Positions 16,657-25,136 of a stretch of 35,955 nt of DNA are shown here, in pieces. How positions within the stretch are numbered: position 1 is the stretch's first letter; every line of letters begins with the position of its first letter. Under the pieces are notes generated by a model. The model ran no database searches. It saw nothing but the letters and a program-made list of their open reading frames with translations, and was not told where the DNA came from. Made by a program: the position numbers and the translations under genes. The DNA comes from an uncultured Lachnospiraceae bacterium (GTDB lineage Bacteria > Bacillota > Clostridia > Lachnospirales > Lachnospiraceae). The stretch covers positions 1 through 35,955 of the forward strand of contig CADBZI010000016.1 of the NCBI GenBank assembly GCA_902799015.1. The letters run 5' to 3'.

Positions 16657-17493
16657 TTAATAGCGGAAACCCGCGCCGACCGTTTCCGAGTCGCATTCAT
16701 CGATGAAGGTCCGGACAGCCTGGTCCCAGACCGCCCACTCATGATGCAGACCCTCATACTCTGTGAGCAGAACGTCATCTCTTCCACGTTTTTTCAGCTC
16801 CGCTTTCATCTCGCAGTACACCGGCCAGAAGAAGTCCTCCTTGCCGATAAAGAAGTGAATCGGAGGAAGCGGGGCAGGGTTTTCAAAGAATCTGTCCCAG
16901 GTATTGTAAGGAGAATTCATAAATGCCTCCATACCGCCCTGATTCGCGACCTGGCGCAGGAATCTTGCTTCATACTGCGGATATCCCTCGCCGAACACCT
17001 TGCCGTCCGGATGATTGTGATAGTTGATCAGGGGATAGGAGAACGCGCCGATCCGCGCGAACAATTCCGGATAAGAAAAGCCGAGCTGCGTCGCGCCCTG
17101 TCCTCCCATGGACAGACCTGCGATAAAGTTGTCTTCTTTGTTGTCGGATGCCGGCAGCCAGTTGTGAATCAGCGGCATCAGCTCCTTCGTGAAGAAATTC
17201 GGATAATCATAGCCCAATGCGAAGCCGGGCCATGAAACATAATCAGAATTCAATGCATCCGGCATGACGACAATCATGTTTCTGCGGCTCGCGTAGAGCT
17301 CGACATTTGTCCGGCGGATCCACTCATTCCCGATCCCATAGGTGCCGTGCAGGAGCCACAGGACCTTATACTTTTCGTGATTCGCATAAAACTCAGATGC
17401 CGTCTGTCCGTCCGGCTTGTCCGGCAAAACCACTGTGACATACTGCGCCTGGTTCAGGTACTCACTTTCAAAATTCAATGTCATAAGTGCCAT
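16657..17493 (-). CDS. Alpha/beta hydrolase, esterase family (PF00756-type)
   Basis: From the ATG at 17493 the protein is 278 residues. It has WLLHGTYGIGNEW (oxyanion region), the nucleophile elbow GLSMGG at about 126-131, FFIGKEDFFW with the probable catalytic Asp, and LHHEWAVWDQAV with the catalytic His. Esterase D/feruloyl-esterase-like proteins of this type hydrolyse short acyl esters from sugars or xylan; there is no signal peptide, so it would act inside the cell on imported substrates. GGAGGA lies 10 bases upstream. It is convergent with the sugar ABC operon, which would fit a role on imported acylated oligosaccharides, though that is inference. Confidence 0.88.
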   Translation of the reverse strand: MALMTLNFESEYLNQAQYVTVVLPDKPDGQTASEFYANHEKYKVLWLLHGTYGIGNEWIRRTNVELYASRRNMIVVMPDALNSDYVSWPGFALGYDYPNFFTKELMPLIHNWLPASDNKEDNFIAGLSMGGQGATQLGFSYPELFARIGAFSYPLINYHNHPDGKVFGEGYPQYEARFLRQVANQGGMEAFMNSPYNTWDRFFENPAPLPPIHFFIGKEDFFWPVYCEMKAELKKRGRDDVLLTEYEGLHHEWAVWDQAVRTFIDECDSETVGAGFRY

Positions 17494-17573
17494 GGTGCAT
17501 GATTCCTCCGTTCTGTTATTTCCCGGCTGCCTGTCCGCTGTCTTGGCACAGGCTTTTTCTATCCATCTGAAAC

Positions 17574-17602
17574 AGTATAGCATGACCAAAGACAATCCGA
17601 AA
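17574..17602 (-). promoter_or_regulatory. Candidate promoter of the esterase gene
   Basis: Minus-strand TATACT (17574-17579) with an extended TGC, and TTTCGG (17597-17602) 17 bases upstream. The -35 is weak. Confidence 0.45.
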
Positions 17603-17674
17603 AAGATATCGTCTCCGCCATGTCTGATGCAGAAAAGAGATCTGGCCAGACAACGTCTTCTTTCAAAGAATCCG

Positions 17675-17683
17675 TGATATACT
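17675..17683 (+). promoter_or_regulatory. Extended -10 promoter of the PheC-like gene
   Basis: TGATATACT gives an extended -10 (TATACT at 17678-17683). No clear -35 is seen. It would start a leader of about 114 bases. Confidence 0.55.
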
Positions 17684-17699
17684 ATCAGAAATGACGGTG

Positions 17700-17795
17700 C
17701 CGGCCAGGCTAGAGGAGTGCGTGCGCCGCCAGATAAATGCGGCGGGGGACACCCCACTGAGGTTGTATGGAACAGCCTGAGACAAGGCAGAGAGG
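17700..17795 (+). ncRNA. Structured 5' leader RNA of unknown class
   Basis: The leader before the PheC-like gene is GC-rich and self-pairing. CAGGCT (from about 17705) can pair with AGCCTG (from about 17773); inside that, AGTG pairs with CACT, CGCCGC pairs with GCGGCG around an AGATAAAT loop, and GGGG-ACA-CCCC forms a short hairpin. The result is a junction of three or more helices ending before the ribosome site AGAGG. I compared it by eye with lysine, cobalamin, guanidine, glycine, TPP and c-di-GMP riboswitches, and it fits none well. It could be a regulatory leader or simply a stable untranslated region. Confidence 0.4.
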
Positions 17796-17803
17796 TACAT
17801 ATC

Positions 17804-18697
17804 ATGAAGAAGAGAATGCTCGGATATTTGTCAGTGGCGGCGTTGTCATGCATGCTGGTGATGCCTGTACAGAGTGCGGAGACAGAGAGCGGAAAGACAC
17901 CGGCTCTGCAGACGATTGCGGAAAGAGGGGTCCTGAAGGTCGGAACAGCAGGGGACTATCAGCCGATGTCTTATCTGGATCCGGAGACGGGCTCCTATGT
18001 CGGCTTTGACGCGGAGCTTGCTGAGGATCTGGCTTCTTCCATCGGCGTGGAGGTGGAATATGTGGAAACCTCCTGGCCAACTCTGATGGAGGATACCCTG
18101 GCCGGGAAATTCGATCTGGCGATCTGCGGGATCACGATCACCGACGCCAGAAAAGAGCAGGCCCTGATGTCTGAGGGATATCTGGGAAACGGGAAGACGG
18201 TTCTGTGCCGGGAGGAAGACGCAGATAAGTATACCAGTCTTGCGGCAATCAATCGTCCGGAGGTACGTGTGATGGAGAATCCGGGCGGCCTGAATGAGAA
18301 ATTTGCGCGTGAAAACCTGCCGGATGCCGATCTCATCATCCATGATGTCAACCAGGAGATTCCTGGACTTGTCGCCTCCAAAGAGGCGGATGTCATGATC
18401 ACGGAGATCATGGAGGCAGGCTATTATGTGGGACAGGACGAAAGGCTGGCAGCGCCTTTGATCCATGAGCCGTTCACGCATGGCCAGCTCGGCGTGCTGA
18501 TGCCGAAAGGATCAGAGGATCTGCTGGATTATGTAAATGAGTTCCTCGAAGAGGAGAAGAAAGACGGCAGAATCGATGCACTTGCGCAGGAATACATCTA
18601 CCGGTATGTTGACGGGCAGGCGGACGAGACAGAAGCGGCTGAGACAGAGCCTGATGAGACAGAAGCGTTTGAGGCGGAAACGGATCGCGCGGCATAA
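17804..18697 (+). CDS. Secreted SBP_bac_3 protein resembling cyclohexadienyl dehydratase (PheC)
   Basis: From the ATG at 17804 the protein is 297 residues: signal peptide to about residue 24 (PVQSA), then a type II periplasmic-binding fold. LKVGTAGDYQPMSYLDPETG, ETSWPTLMEDTLAGKFDLAICGI, ENPGGLNEKFARENL (NPGG 159-162) and VMITEIMEAGYY (Glu204) follow the order of Pseudomonas-type PheC, in which a binding protein has become a prephenate/arogenate dehydratase. Ordinary amino-acid binding proteins usually lack NPGG-NE-F. It could therefore be an exported dehydratase, or a binding protein close to the ancestor of one. The last 27 residues are an acidic, repetitive tail rich in ETE. It heads a unit with trmL, 12 bases apart, and has no permease neighbours, which favours an enzyme or orphan sensor role. 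Confidence 0.75.
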   Translation: MKKRMLGYLSVAALSCMLVMPVQSAETESGKTPALQTIAERGVLKVGTAGDYQPMSYLDPETGSYVGFDAELAEDLASSIGVEVEYVETSWPTLMEDTLAGKFDLAICGITITDARKEQALMSEGYLGNGKTVLCREEDADKYTSLAAINRPEVRVMENPGGLNEKFARENLPDADLIIHDVNQEIPGLVASKEADVMITEIMEAGYYVGQDERLAAPLIHEPFTHGQLGVLMPKGSEDLLDYVNEFLEEEKKDGRIDALAQEYIYRYVDGQADETEAAETEPDETEAFEAETDRAA

Positions 18698-18709
18698 GAG
18701 GTACGGCCT

Positions 18710-19174
18710 ATGAGCATCGGAATTATACTGCATGAACCCGAGCAGCCCGGAAATGCGGGAGCAATCGGGAGAACCTGCCTGTGTCTGAATGCGACCCTGC
18801 ATCTGATTCATCCGCTGGGATTCAAGACCTGCGACCGCTTTCTGAAGCGGGCCGGCCTGGACTACTGGCCGCGGCTGAATCCGAGGGAATACAGCAATTT
18901 TGAGGCGTTCCTGTCAGAACATCCCGGAGCACGGATCTGGTATCTGACCACAAAGGCGAGCCGGGCGGTCAGCGAAGCCTCCATCCGGGACGGAGATTTT
19001 TTGATGTTCGGGAGGGAAAGTGCCGGGATTCCGAAGGGGATTCTGGATGCGGCACCGGATTACTGCGTACGCATTCCCATGGTGGAGCATGAGCGGTCCC
19101 TAAACCTCGCATCCTCCTGTGCAATCGCGCTGTATGAGGCACAGAGGCAGCTCGGGTATGCGGGTCTGAGATGA
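18710..19174 (+). CDS. trmL: tRNA (cytidine/uridine-34-2'-O)-methyltransferase TrmL
   Basis: The 154-residue protein has the complete TrmL architecture: first strand and motif 1 in IILHEPEQPGNAGAIGRTC, motif 2 LMFGRESAGIP, motif 3 IPMVEHERSLNLASSCAIALYEAQRQLGY. Length matches E. coli TrmL (about 157). It transfers a methyl group from SAM to the 2'-OH of the wobble base in tRNA-Leu isoacceptors. AGAGG lies upstream of the ATG. It is the intact paralog of the fused copy at 5093; the two are alike over all of the core region. Its place after the PheC-like gene suggests co-transcription. Confidence 0.92.
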   Translation: MSIGIILHEPEQPGNAGAIGRTCLCLNATLHLIHPLGFKTCDRFLKRAGLDYWPRLNPREYSNFEAFLSEHPGARIWYLTTKASRAVSEASIRDGDFLMFGRESAGIPKGILDAAPDYCVRIPMVEHERSLNLASSCAIALYEAQRQLGYAGLR

Positions 19175-19267
19175 GAAGACAATACCAGCTGAACCTGCAG
19201 CGGGAACACGGATTGCGTCCCAAACGTTGCAGACAAAACAGATGAGAAACGGCTGGAGGAAATGAAC

Positions 19268-22200
19268 ATGACAGAAACAGGGAAAAAGCTTACAGGGATA
19301 CTACTTGCAGCAGTTCTGTCGGTTTCGGGTACGCTTGGTACCTGGGCACAGACCGCGCAGATAGGGGAGACGGAAAAGGGAATGGATGAGGGAAGCATTT
19401 CCGTTTCCCAGGGACTGATCGACGAATTGCTGGGTGCAGGACCCTATGCGTCCGGCGAAGTGATCCTTACCGTGAACGAAGCATTTACAGACGATTGGTC
19501 CGGCGATTTCGTGTATCTGGCGGAGGTGGACCGCAGACATATTCTGCAGGCTGTTTCCGAGGATTCTGCCGGCAGGCAGGAAGACACCGGGCTGGAGTAT
19601 GAGGCGTTTGTCCGTGACAGACTGGAGGAGGAAAAGAACCGCAGCCAGGACTCCTTTCAGATCCTGCTGATTCAGGATCCGGAAAAAACAACCGGGGATC
19701 TTCTTGGCATGTTCTATGCGGATCCGCAGGTTATCATGGCGGAGCCGAATTACTATGCCAATACGGTTGTGGAAGATCAGGACGGGAAGCAGGCTGCGAA
19801 GACAGAGAGTGAAGCACAGGCTGCGGCCTCCGGAAGCGCATTTGACCTGTCCTTTCTCCAGTGGTATGCACAAAGCAGTGAGCCTTCTGTTTATGCAACT
19901 CCGTCAGCGCCGCTCCACGCGGGATACAGCCTGAATGTGCCGGACTGGAACACAGATCAGGAGAATGCATCCGGCACGATCTGCGTCATGGATTCGGGAA
20001 TCGATACCACACATCCGGATCTGGAGAGCGTGCTCTATACCTTTACAAAGGAGCAGCAGGAGAAATATGACTGCGGCCCGCATGGAGTCAATGTCAATAC
20101 CAGAAGTCTCTCGGATGAGACGCCGGCTGAAAGCGAGGAAACATATCGGAAGGATATATCGGATCACCTGATGCACGGGACGCACATAGCGGGAATGATC
20201 GGCGCTGCCTGGGACCGGAAGGGAGTGTCCGGAATCGCGAACGGCATCCGGCTGCTTGCGGTGCGCCTGAATGAAAATGATGGAAGGGGGCAGGGAGCCT
20301 CTGATGTGCTGAAGGGCTTTGAGTGGCTGTGCCGTGTGGCTGAGGAAGTCAATCTGAAAGCAGTCAACGTTTCCCTGGGATCCATGCAGCCTCAGCTGAT
20401 CCATACGGTGATGGCGAATAAGCTTGGCGAGCTGGGCGTCAACACAGTTTACGCATCGGGCAATGGCGCAATGAATCTTGACGAGACGATCGATATGGGC
20501 GGACAGAACAACAGTCCCTACGTCATTGTTGTGAATGCCGCGGATATGGATGGAAAGAAGACACAGTTCTCCTGTTACGGATTGATGTCGACAGATGTAT
20601 TTGCGCCGGGGGCGCAGATCCTGTCTACGGTTCCCGGAATAGTGGAGAGCAGAAACGCGGAAGGAAACCTGCTCCGGATTGAGAACCGGAGAAGGCTTTT
20701 CCCGGAAGCAATGGAGATCATGAACCCTTCCGGGACGGCCATAGAGCGGTTTGATCAGGAACAGACGCAGGTTCGTTTCTTTGATCAGTGTCCTGTCGGC
20801 CAGGACGGTCAGCCCAATCCTGACGCAGAGGAGATCGGGGCGGTTTCTTCTCAGGCAGGATACGACGATGATTCTTGCTGGGCGGTTCCGGCTTCCATGC
20901 TGAGGGAACACCAGCCTGAGGAGGAGACCATCTGGATGCCGGACATGAATTCGGCAAAAAACACGCTGTGGATTGCGATTCCTGTCGAACAGGGGAAGAC
21001 AGTCAGCCAGGCTGCCGTGAAAGCCTGCCTGAGTGATGACAGCCACATTATGGCCGGTCTGACCGGGGTGCTGTGTGAGAGAAAGGATGCGGATGGGACT
21101 CTTCATCCGGCGCCGGTTGACCTGCGCTACGACAATGTATTGTCCTCCGGAGAAATCGCAGATCAGGGACTGGCACCAGGGATCGGCATAACAATGGCGG
21201 TGGGTATGTCCTCGGCACAATGGTCGGAGCTGAATGTGGATCTTGATCAGTTTGTCAAAGAGATAGCTTACTATCACTCCATTGCGGCAGAAGAGGCGGC
21301 GGATTCTGAGGTGGACGATCTGGAGCACCCTGCAGATCCCGGTGAGATTGACGGAATCTATGAGTGGGAAGACGGCGGGCAGAAGTATCTTCTGCTGGAG
21401 TTTGGAATCGCCTATTCTGATGCGCCGGGAGCAAAGAGCAGTTACGGCTCGATGGAGCTGTACTTTGATAACATTGCAACTGCCCCGGATGAAACATATA
21501 CCGGCGCCTATGAGTCGATCTGCGGCACCTCGATGGCAGCTCCCTGCGTGACTGCGAGCCTGGGCATCATTGCCAAGGGGGAGCCGGAAACAGCGGATAT
21601 GACGGTGGAGGAGCGGAAACAGGCGGCGCTCGAGCGTAAGGCGAAGCTTCTCGCGGCGGTCGACTATGACGAGGATCTGTCTAAGCTGTGCAGCACCGGA
21701 GGAAGGGTGAATCTGCACGGACAGACAGAGTTCACGAAAAAAGCACCGATTATCATCGATGCGGCTGCGGACCGCAGTGCGCTGGAGGTCAATGGCTATT
21801 TCTTCGGAGATTCCGGCAGGCTGTATATTGACGGGGAAGAAGTTCCGGCTGCGGAGTGGTCCGATCAGAGAATTGCGGCTGATACAGGCCTGCTTCCGAA
21901 TGGCGTCCATGAGCTGAAAATTGTCAATGCGGATGAGGCAGTTTCCAAGAGTCTGTTTTCCGCCTCCATGATTGATGAGGGGAGAAGGCTCTATGAACAA
22001 AGCTGGCCTCTTCCGCTTGAAGATGATCTGTTTGTTCAGGACCAGGCTGACGGAATCTATGGAATGGCTGTGCAGGATGACGGTCTCTATGCGATGGCGG
22101 CATATGGTCTGGACCAGGCACAGGCGCTGTGGCGTCTTGACCTGAATAAGCGCACGTGGAGCCGGTGCGCGGATCTTCCCGATACTGTTCAGGGAAGGTC

Positions 22201-23017
22201 GATGGAGAACTGCGGGCTTGTGCCGTGGCAGGGAAAGCTGTACTGTTATACCTGCAGAAACGGTCTGAACAATGAGAAGCCGACCCTCTGGGCGTACGAT
22301 CCGGAAACGGATACGTGGGAGGAGTTCCTCTCCGGACAGATCATCAAGAATGGACAACTGTTTGCGCTGGAGGAAGGACTCTTCCTGGTGACGGATGCTT
22401 CCTTGCCTGACCAGGAGAAGGACTCTGCTGCACAGAGCGGGACGGAAGCAGATGATTCTGAACAGAGTGAGACGGAAGCAGATGGTTCTGTACAGAGTGA
22501 GACGGAAGCGTTTTTCAGCCCTGTCACGAGTTTCTACCGGATTGACCTGGAGAAAGAAACACTCGTCCAGGTTTCCGGAAGCCTGCCTATGCCGGAGAAC
22601 ATCTATTCCTGCCTTGTGGCATCAAGTCCGCATGCGATGTACCTGCTTGGTATTGTAGATACGGACGAGGGAGAAGAGGAGAGACGGCTGTTCCGGATGG
22701 TGTGGAATGCTCAGAAGGATGCCTTTGTAACGGAGGACCTGTCAGAGGCACTTTCCGCGGTCGGAAAGGTTGACCTGCACAATGCCGCAATGAAGGGATA
22801 CGGCGCAGGGGCTGCCCTTGTGTTTACCACTGATGCAGGACAGGATACGTTCCTTCTGGAGGATGGCATGTCACAATTCCGGATGCTGGATCAGGTATCC
22901 TGCTATTCCAGGGCATTTAAACCGACGCTGGCGTATGGCGGCGGATGGCTGTATGCGCTTGCACTGAACGCGACAGAACCGGAGGTCGCTTACCTGCGGT
23001 CAACGAAGATCGATTGA
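19268..23017 (+). CDS. Secreted S8 subtilisin-like serine protease with large insertion and kelch-like tail
   Basis: From the ATG at 19268 (GGAGGA seven bases upstream; the ATG at 19262 is too close) the protein is 1249 residues. A signal peptide (KKLTGILLAAVLSVSGTLGTWAQ) and a prodomain of about 190 residues come first. The catalytic triad is Asp242 (VMDSGIDTTHPDL), His303 (HGTHIAG), Ser755 (GTSMAAP), with oxyanion Asn399 (ASGNGAMN). Between that Asn and the Ser lie about 356 residues, where about 66 is normal: an insertion of roughly 290 residues that includes a beta-rich, acid-binding-like stretch. After the catalytic domain come an IPT/TIG-like segment (about 830-905) and a kelch-like region (about 930-1245: TWSRCADLP, LWAYDPETDTWEEFL). 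An acidic repeat lies near 1056-1083. There is no LPXTG motif or obvious anchor. Confidence 0.92.
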   Translation: MTETGKKLTGILLAAVLSVSGTLGTWAQTAQIGETEKGMDEGSISVSQGLIDELLGAGPYASGEVILTVNEAFTDDWSGDFVYLAEVDRRHILQAVSEDSAGRQEDTGLEYEAFVRDRLEEEKNRSQDSFQILLIQDPEKTTGDLLGMFYADPQVIMAEPNYYANTVVEDQDGKQAAKTESEAQAAASGSAFDLSFLQWYAQSSEPSVYATPSAPLHAGYSLNVPDWNTDQENASGTICVMDSGIDTTHPDLESVLYTFTKEQQEKYDCGPHGVNVNTRSLSDETPAESEETYRKDISDHLMHGTHIAGMIGAAWDRKGVSGIANGIRLLAVRLNENDGRGQGASDVLKGFEWLCRVAEEVNLKAVNVSLGSMQPQLIHTVMANKLGELGVNTVYASGNGAMNLDETIDMGGQNNSPYVIVVNAADMDGKKTQFSCYGLMSTDVFAPGAQILSTVPGIVESRNAEGNLLRIENRRRLFPEAMEIMNPSGTAIERFDQEQTQVRFFDQCPVGQDGQPNPDAEEIGAVSSQAGYDDDSCWAVPASMLREHQPEEETIWMPDMNSAKNTLWIAIPVEQGKTVSQAAVKACLSDDSHIMAGLTGVLCERKDADGTLHPAPVDLRYDNVLSSGEIADQGLAPGIGITMAVGMSSAQWSELNVDLDQFVKEIAYYHSIAAEEAADSEVDDLEHPADPGEIDGIYEWEDGGQKYLLLEFGIAYSDAPGAKSSYGSMELYFDNIATAPDETYTGAYESICGTSMAAPCVTASLGIIAKGEPETADMTVEERKQAALERKAKLLAAVDYDEDLSKLCSTGGRVNLHGQTEFTKKAPIIIDAAADRSALEVNGYFFGDSGRLYIDGEEVPAAEWSDQRIAADTGLLPNGVHELKIVNADEAVSKSLFSASMIDEGRRLYEQSWPLPLEDDLFVQDQADGIYGMAVQDDGLYAMAAYGLDQAQALWRLDLNKRTWSRCADLPDTVQGRSMENCGLVPWQGKLYCYTCRNGLNNEKPTLWAYDPETDTWEEFLSGQIIKNGQLFALEEGLFLVTDASLPDQEKDSAAQSGTEADDSEQSETEADGSVQSETEAFFSPVTSFYRIDLEKETLVQVSGSLPMPENIYSCLVASSPHAMYLLGIVDTDEGEEERRLFRMVWNAQKDAFVTEDLSEALSAVGKVDLHNAAMKGYGAGAALVFTTDAGQDTFLLEDGMSQFRMLDQVSCYSRAFKPTLAYGGGWLYALALNATEPEVAYLRSTKID
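22433..22510 (+). repeat. 30-bp tandem repeat encoding an acidic decapeptide
   Basis: Units begin at 22433, 22463 and 22493 (the third is partial, 18 bases). Each begins CAGAG and encodes QSGTEADDSE, QSETEADGSV, QSETEA. It forms a flexible acidic linker inside the kelch-like part of the subtilase and is a likely slippage site. Confidence 0.85.
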
Positions 23018-23079
23018 TATCAGTCGAATGGACTGCCTGTGCTTACTGATAAGACTGCATGAAGAAAAGGAGCTGCCCG

Positions 23080-24993
23080 ATGAAAAACCTGAAGAGACTT
23101 TCCGTGATCTTGTCTGCTGTGATGCTCATGACCAGTATGCCGGCCTGTGCAATGGCCGAAGCGGTTCCGGAGGAGACGGAAGACTGGTACACACAGATGC
23201 TGGAGGACTGGCTCACAGAGGATACGGAATCGGAGGAAACAGAGGATTCGATGGCCTGGTACAGAGAATACTCGGACATGGTGCTGGACGATCCGGAAAT
23301 CGTCCAAGAAGCGGATGCTGCGTCACAGGAACCGTCTGTCTCCAAAAGGACGTATCTTTGCTATCTGTTAAATTACGATAACACGATGGATCTTCCTCTC
23401 TACTTCATCGATGACGCGATGGATCTGCCCTACATTGAGATGAGCGATCTGTGTGAGCTTTTGAACCGTGTTTATCATGATCTGGCAAATGACGCGGGCT
23501 ACAGTCTTTCCATAGAAAAGGATGGTCCGCTGGCTGCGTTGACCCGGGAGAACAATTACAGCCTTCTGATCGATTTTGAGAAGGGCACGATGCTCTTTGA
23601 TGATTATGATGCGTTTGTGCACAGGTCGACGGATACCTATCTTCTGGAGAGTGTGACGACCTTCGCGATGGATGAGGAAGGAAATGAGCTCCTTCTGAAA
23701 CGAAATGAGAAAGGGTCCTATGACCGGTACGGAAAGGAAGTGGAGATCAATCTCTTTGATTATTCGATTCCGCTGTACCGGGTTGAGGAACAGGAGCTGT
23801 ATCTGTTCCCGCTGCAGACGATGAGTGATTTTCTTCTGTCCGCGGTCGGCTCACTCGGAGCCGCATTTAACGAAAAAGTGGCATTTGTGGCAACGAGCAA
23901 TGCGATCAAAACTCCGATGGGACTGACCCGGCTTGGGATGATGTTCGCGTCAGGCCCCACCAAACCCGTCAGCGAAGCGCTTGCCGGCTTTGGCTATCAC
24001 GAGCTTTGCCTCGTGATGGATCAGCTGTACGGCTTGAAAGATCTGCACGGAATCAAAAGCTTTGATGACCTGTTCACAGAGATTGGGTATAAGGAAAAGC
24101 TGCTGAGTACAAATGCCGAAGAGAAGGATGGTGCATTGAGCGACTTTATCCGGTTCTATCTGGACGACCAGCATTCCGGCACAAACCTCCAGTCTTTCCG
24201 GAGCGTCGAGCCGGAGTCGCAGGAAGGATACGGGCTGTCTGCGAAAAAAACCATGGCAGAAATCGACAAATACAGCAAAGCAAGAAGCAATGCCGCAAAG
24301 CCCGTTCCGGCTTATGAAGAGGTTGGAGATACGGCTTATGTTACATTTGACTACTTCAATCTATTCCACCCGGTAGGAAGGTATTATAACAGAGAATACA
24401 GCACGGAATATGATCCGGCGGATCCGGATATTGATACGGTCGGTCTGATCATCTACGCGCACGAGCAGATTACCAGAAAGGACAGTCCGATCAGAAATGT
24501 GGTCATGGATCTGAGCATGAACGGCGGAGGCGCAATAGACGCAGCGGTGATTGCCGCGGCATGGTTCCTCGGGGAAGCGGAGATCAGCTCGCAGAGCACG
24601 CTGACAGGCGCCCGTTCGACATGCCACTATCAGGCGGATGTCAATCTGGATGGAAAGTATGATGAGAAGGATACGGTTGCAGATAAGAATCTGTACTGCC
24701 TGATCTCTCCGAACAGTTTCTCCTGCGGCAATCTGATTCCCGCGATCTTCAAGTATTCGCACAATGTAACGCTGGTCGGTCAGACGTCAGGCGGCGGAAG
24801 CTGTGCGGTACTCGGACTGACCACTGCTTGGGGATCCTTCTTCCAGATCTCCTCTCCGAACAATCTGTCCTATGTAAAGAACGGATCCTATTATGAGATC
24901 GACAACGGTATTGAGCCGGATTATTACATTAACAAGCCTGCGAATTATTATGACAGGGAAGCGCTAAGAAATTATCTCAACGGACTGTTCTGA
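23080..24993 (+). CDS. Secreted S41 family peptidase
   Basis: From the ATG at 23080 (AAGGAG eight bases upstream) the protein is 637 residues with a signal peptide ending near CAMAE. The first 370 residues are an N-terminal region with acidic opening, then a helical part. The S41 core is in the C-terminal third: AYVTFDYFNLF, NVVMDLSMNGGGAIDAAV, LYCLISPNSFSCGN with the probable nucleophile Ser548, and VGQTSGGGSC. In CtpA-type proteases a lysine lies 25 residues after the serine; here that position is glycine, which fits the tricorn/IRBP-like (S41B) branch that uses a different tetrad. It lies 62 bases after the S8 gene, so two extracellular proteases are likely expressed together. Family assignment is good, substrate unknown. 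Confidence 0.8.
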   Translation: MKNLKRLSVILSAVMLMTSMPACAMAEAVPEETEDWYTQMLEDWLTEDTESEETEDSMAWYREYSDMVLDDPEIVQEADAASQEPSVSKRTYLCYLLNYDNTMDLPLYFIDDAMDLPYIEMSDLCELLNRVYHDLANDAGYSLSIEKDGPLAALTRENNYSLLIDFEKGTMLFDDYDAFVHRSTDTYLLESVTTFAMDEEGNELLLKRNEKGSYDRYGKEVEINLFDYSIPLYRVEEQELYLFPLQTMSDFLLSAVGSLGAAFNEKVAFVATSNAIKTPMGLTRLGMMFASGPTKPVSEALAGFGYHELCLVMDQLYGLKDLHGIKSFDDLFTEIGYKEKLLSTNAEEKDGALSDFIRFYLDDQHSGTNLQSFRSVEPESQEGYGLSAKKTMAEIDKYSKARSNAAKPVPAYEEVGDTAYVTFDYFNLFHPVGRYYNREYSTEYDPADPDIDTVGLIIYAHEQITRKDSPIRNVVMDLSMNGGGAIDAAVIAAAWFLGEAEISSQSTLTGARSTCHYQADVNLDGKYDEKDTVADKNLYCLISPNSFSCGNLIPAIFKYSHNVTLVGQTSGGGSCAVLGLTTAWGSFFQISSPNNLSYVKNGSYYEIDNGIEPDYYINKPANYYDREALRNYLNGLF

Positions 24994-25084
24994 TCGAAAG
25001 GAACTGCCTGGGACGCTGGTGTCTTTGCAGCTTTTGGCGATGACAAAAGAGGGCGCAGAACAGAAAGAATAACAGGTACAGTCG

Positions 25085-25114
25085 TTGACTGGATTTTACT
25101 GGAAATGATATACT
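25085..25114 (+). promoter_or_regulatory. Promoter of the Gly/Ala-rich small gene
   Basis: TTGACT (25085-25090), an 18-base spacer and an extended TGATATACT (TATACT 25109-25114). The leader is only about 16 bases, just enough to hold AAAAGGAGGT. Confidence 0.75.
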
Positions 25115-25136
25115 TTTTGAAAAGGAGGTATTCATT

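Noticed and set aside
17700..17795. Lysine or cobalamin riboswitch before the PheC-like gene
   Set aside because: TAGAGGAGTGCG recalls the lysine element and CCCCACTG the B12 core, but the required further helices and total length are missing.
19904..22357. An 817-codon open frame on the minus strand within the subtilase gene
   Set aside because: It is antisense to a gene with a clear signal peptide and catalytic triad, has no ribosome site or family motif, and its protein is rich in Arg, His and Ile as expected from a shadow of an acidic gene.
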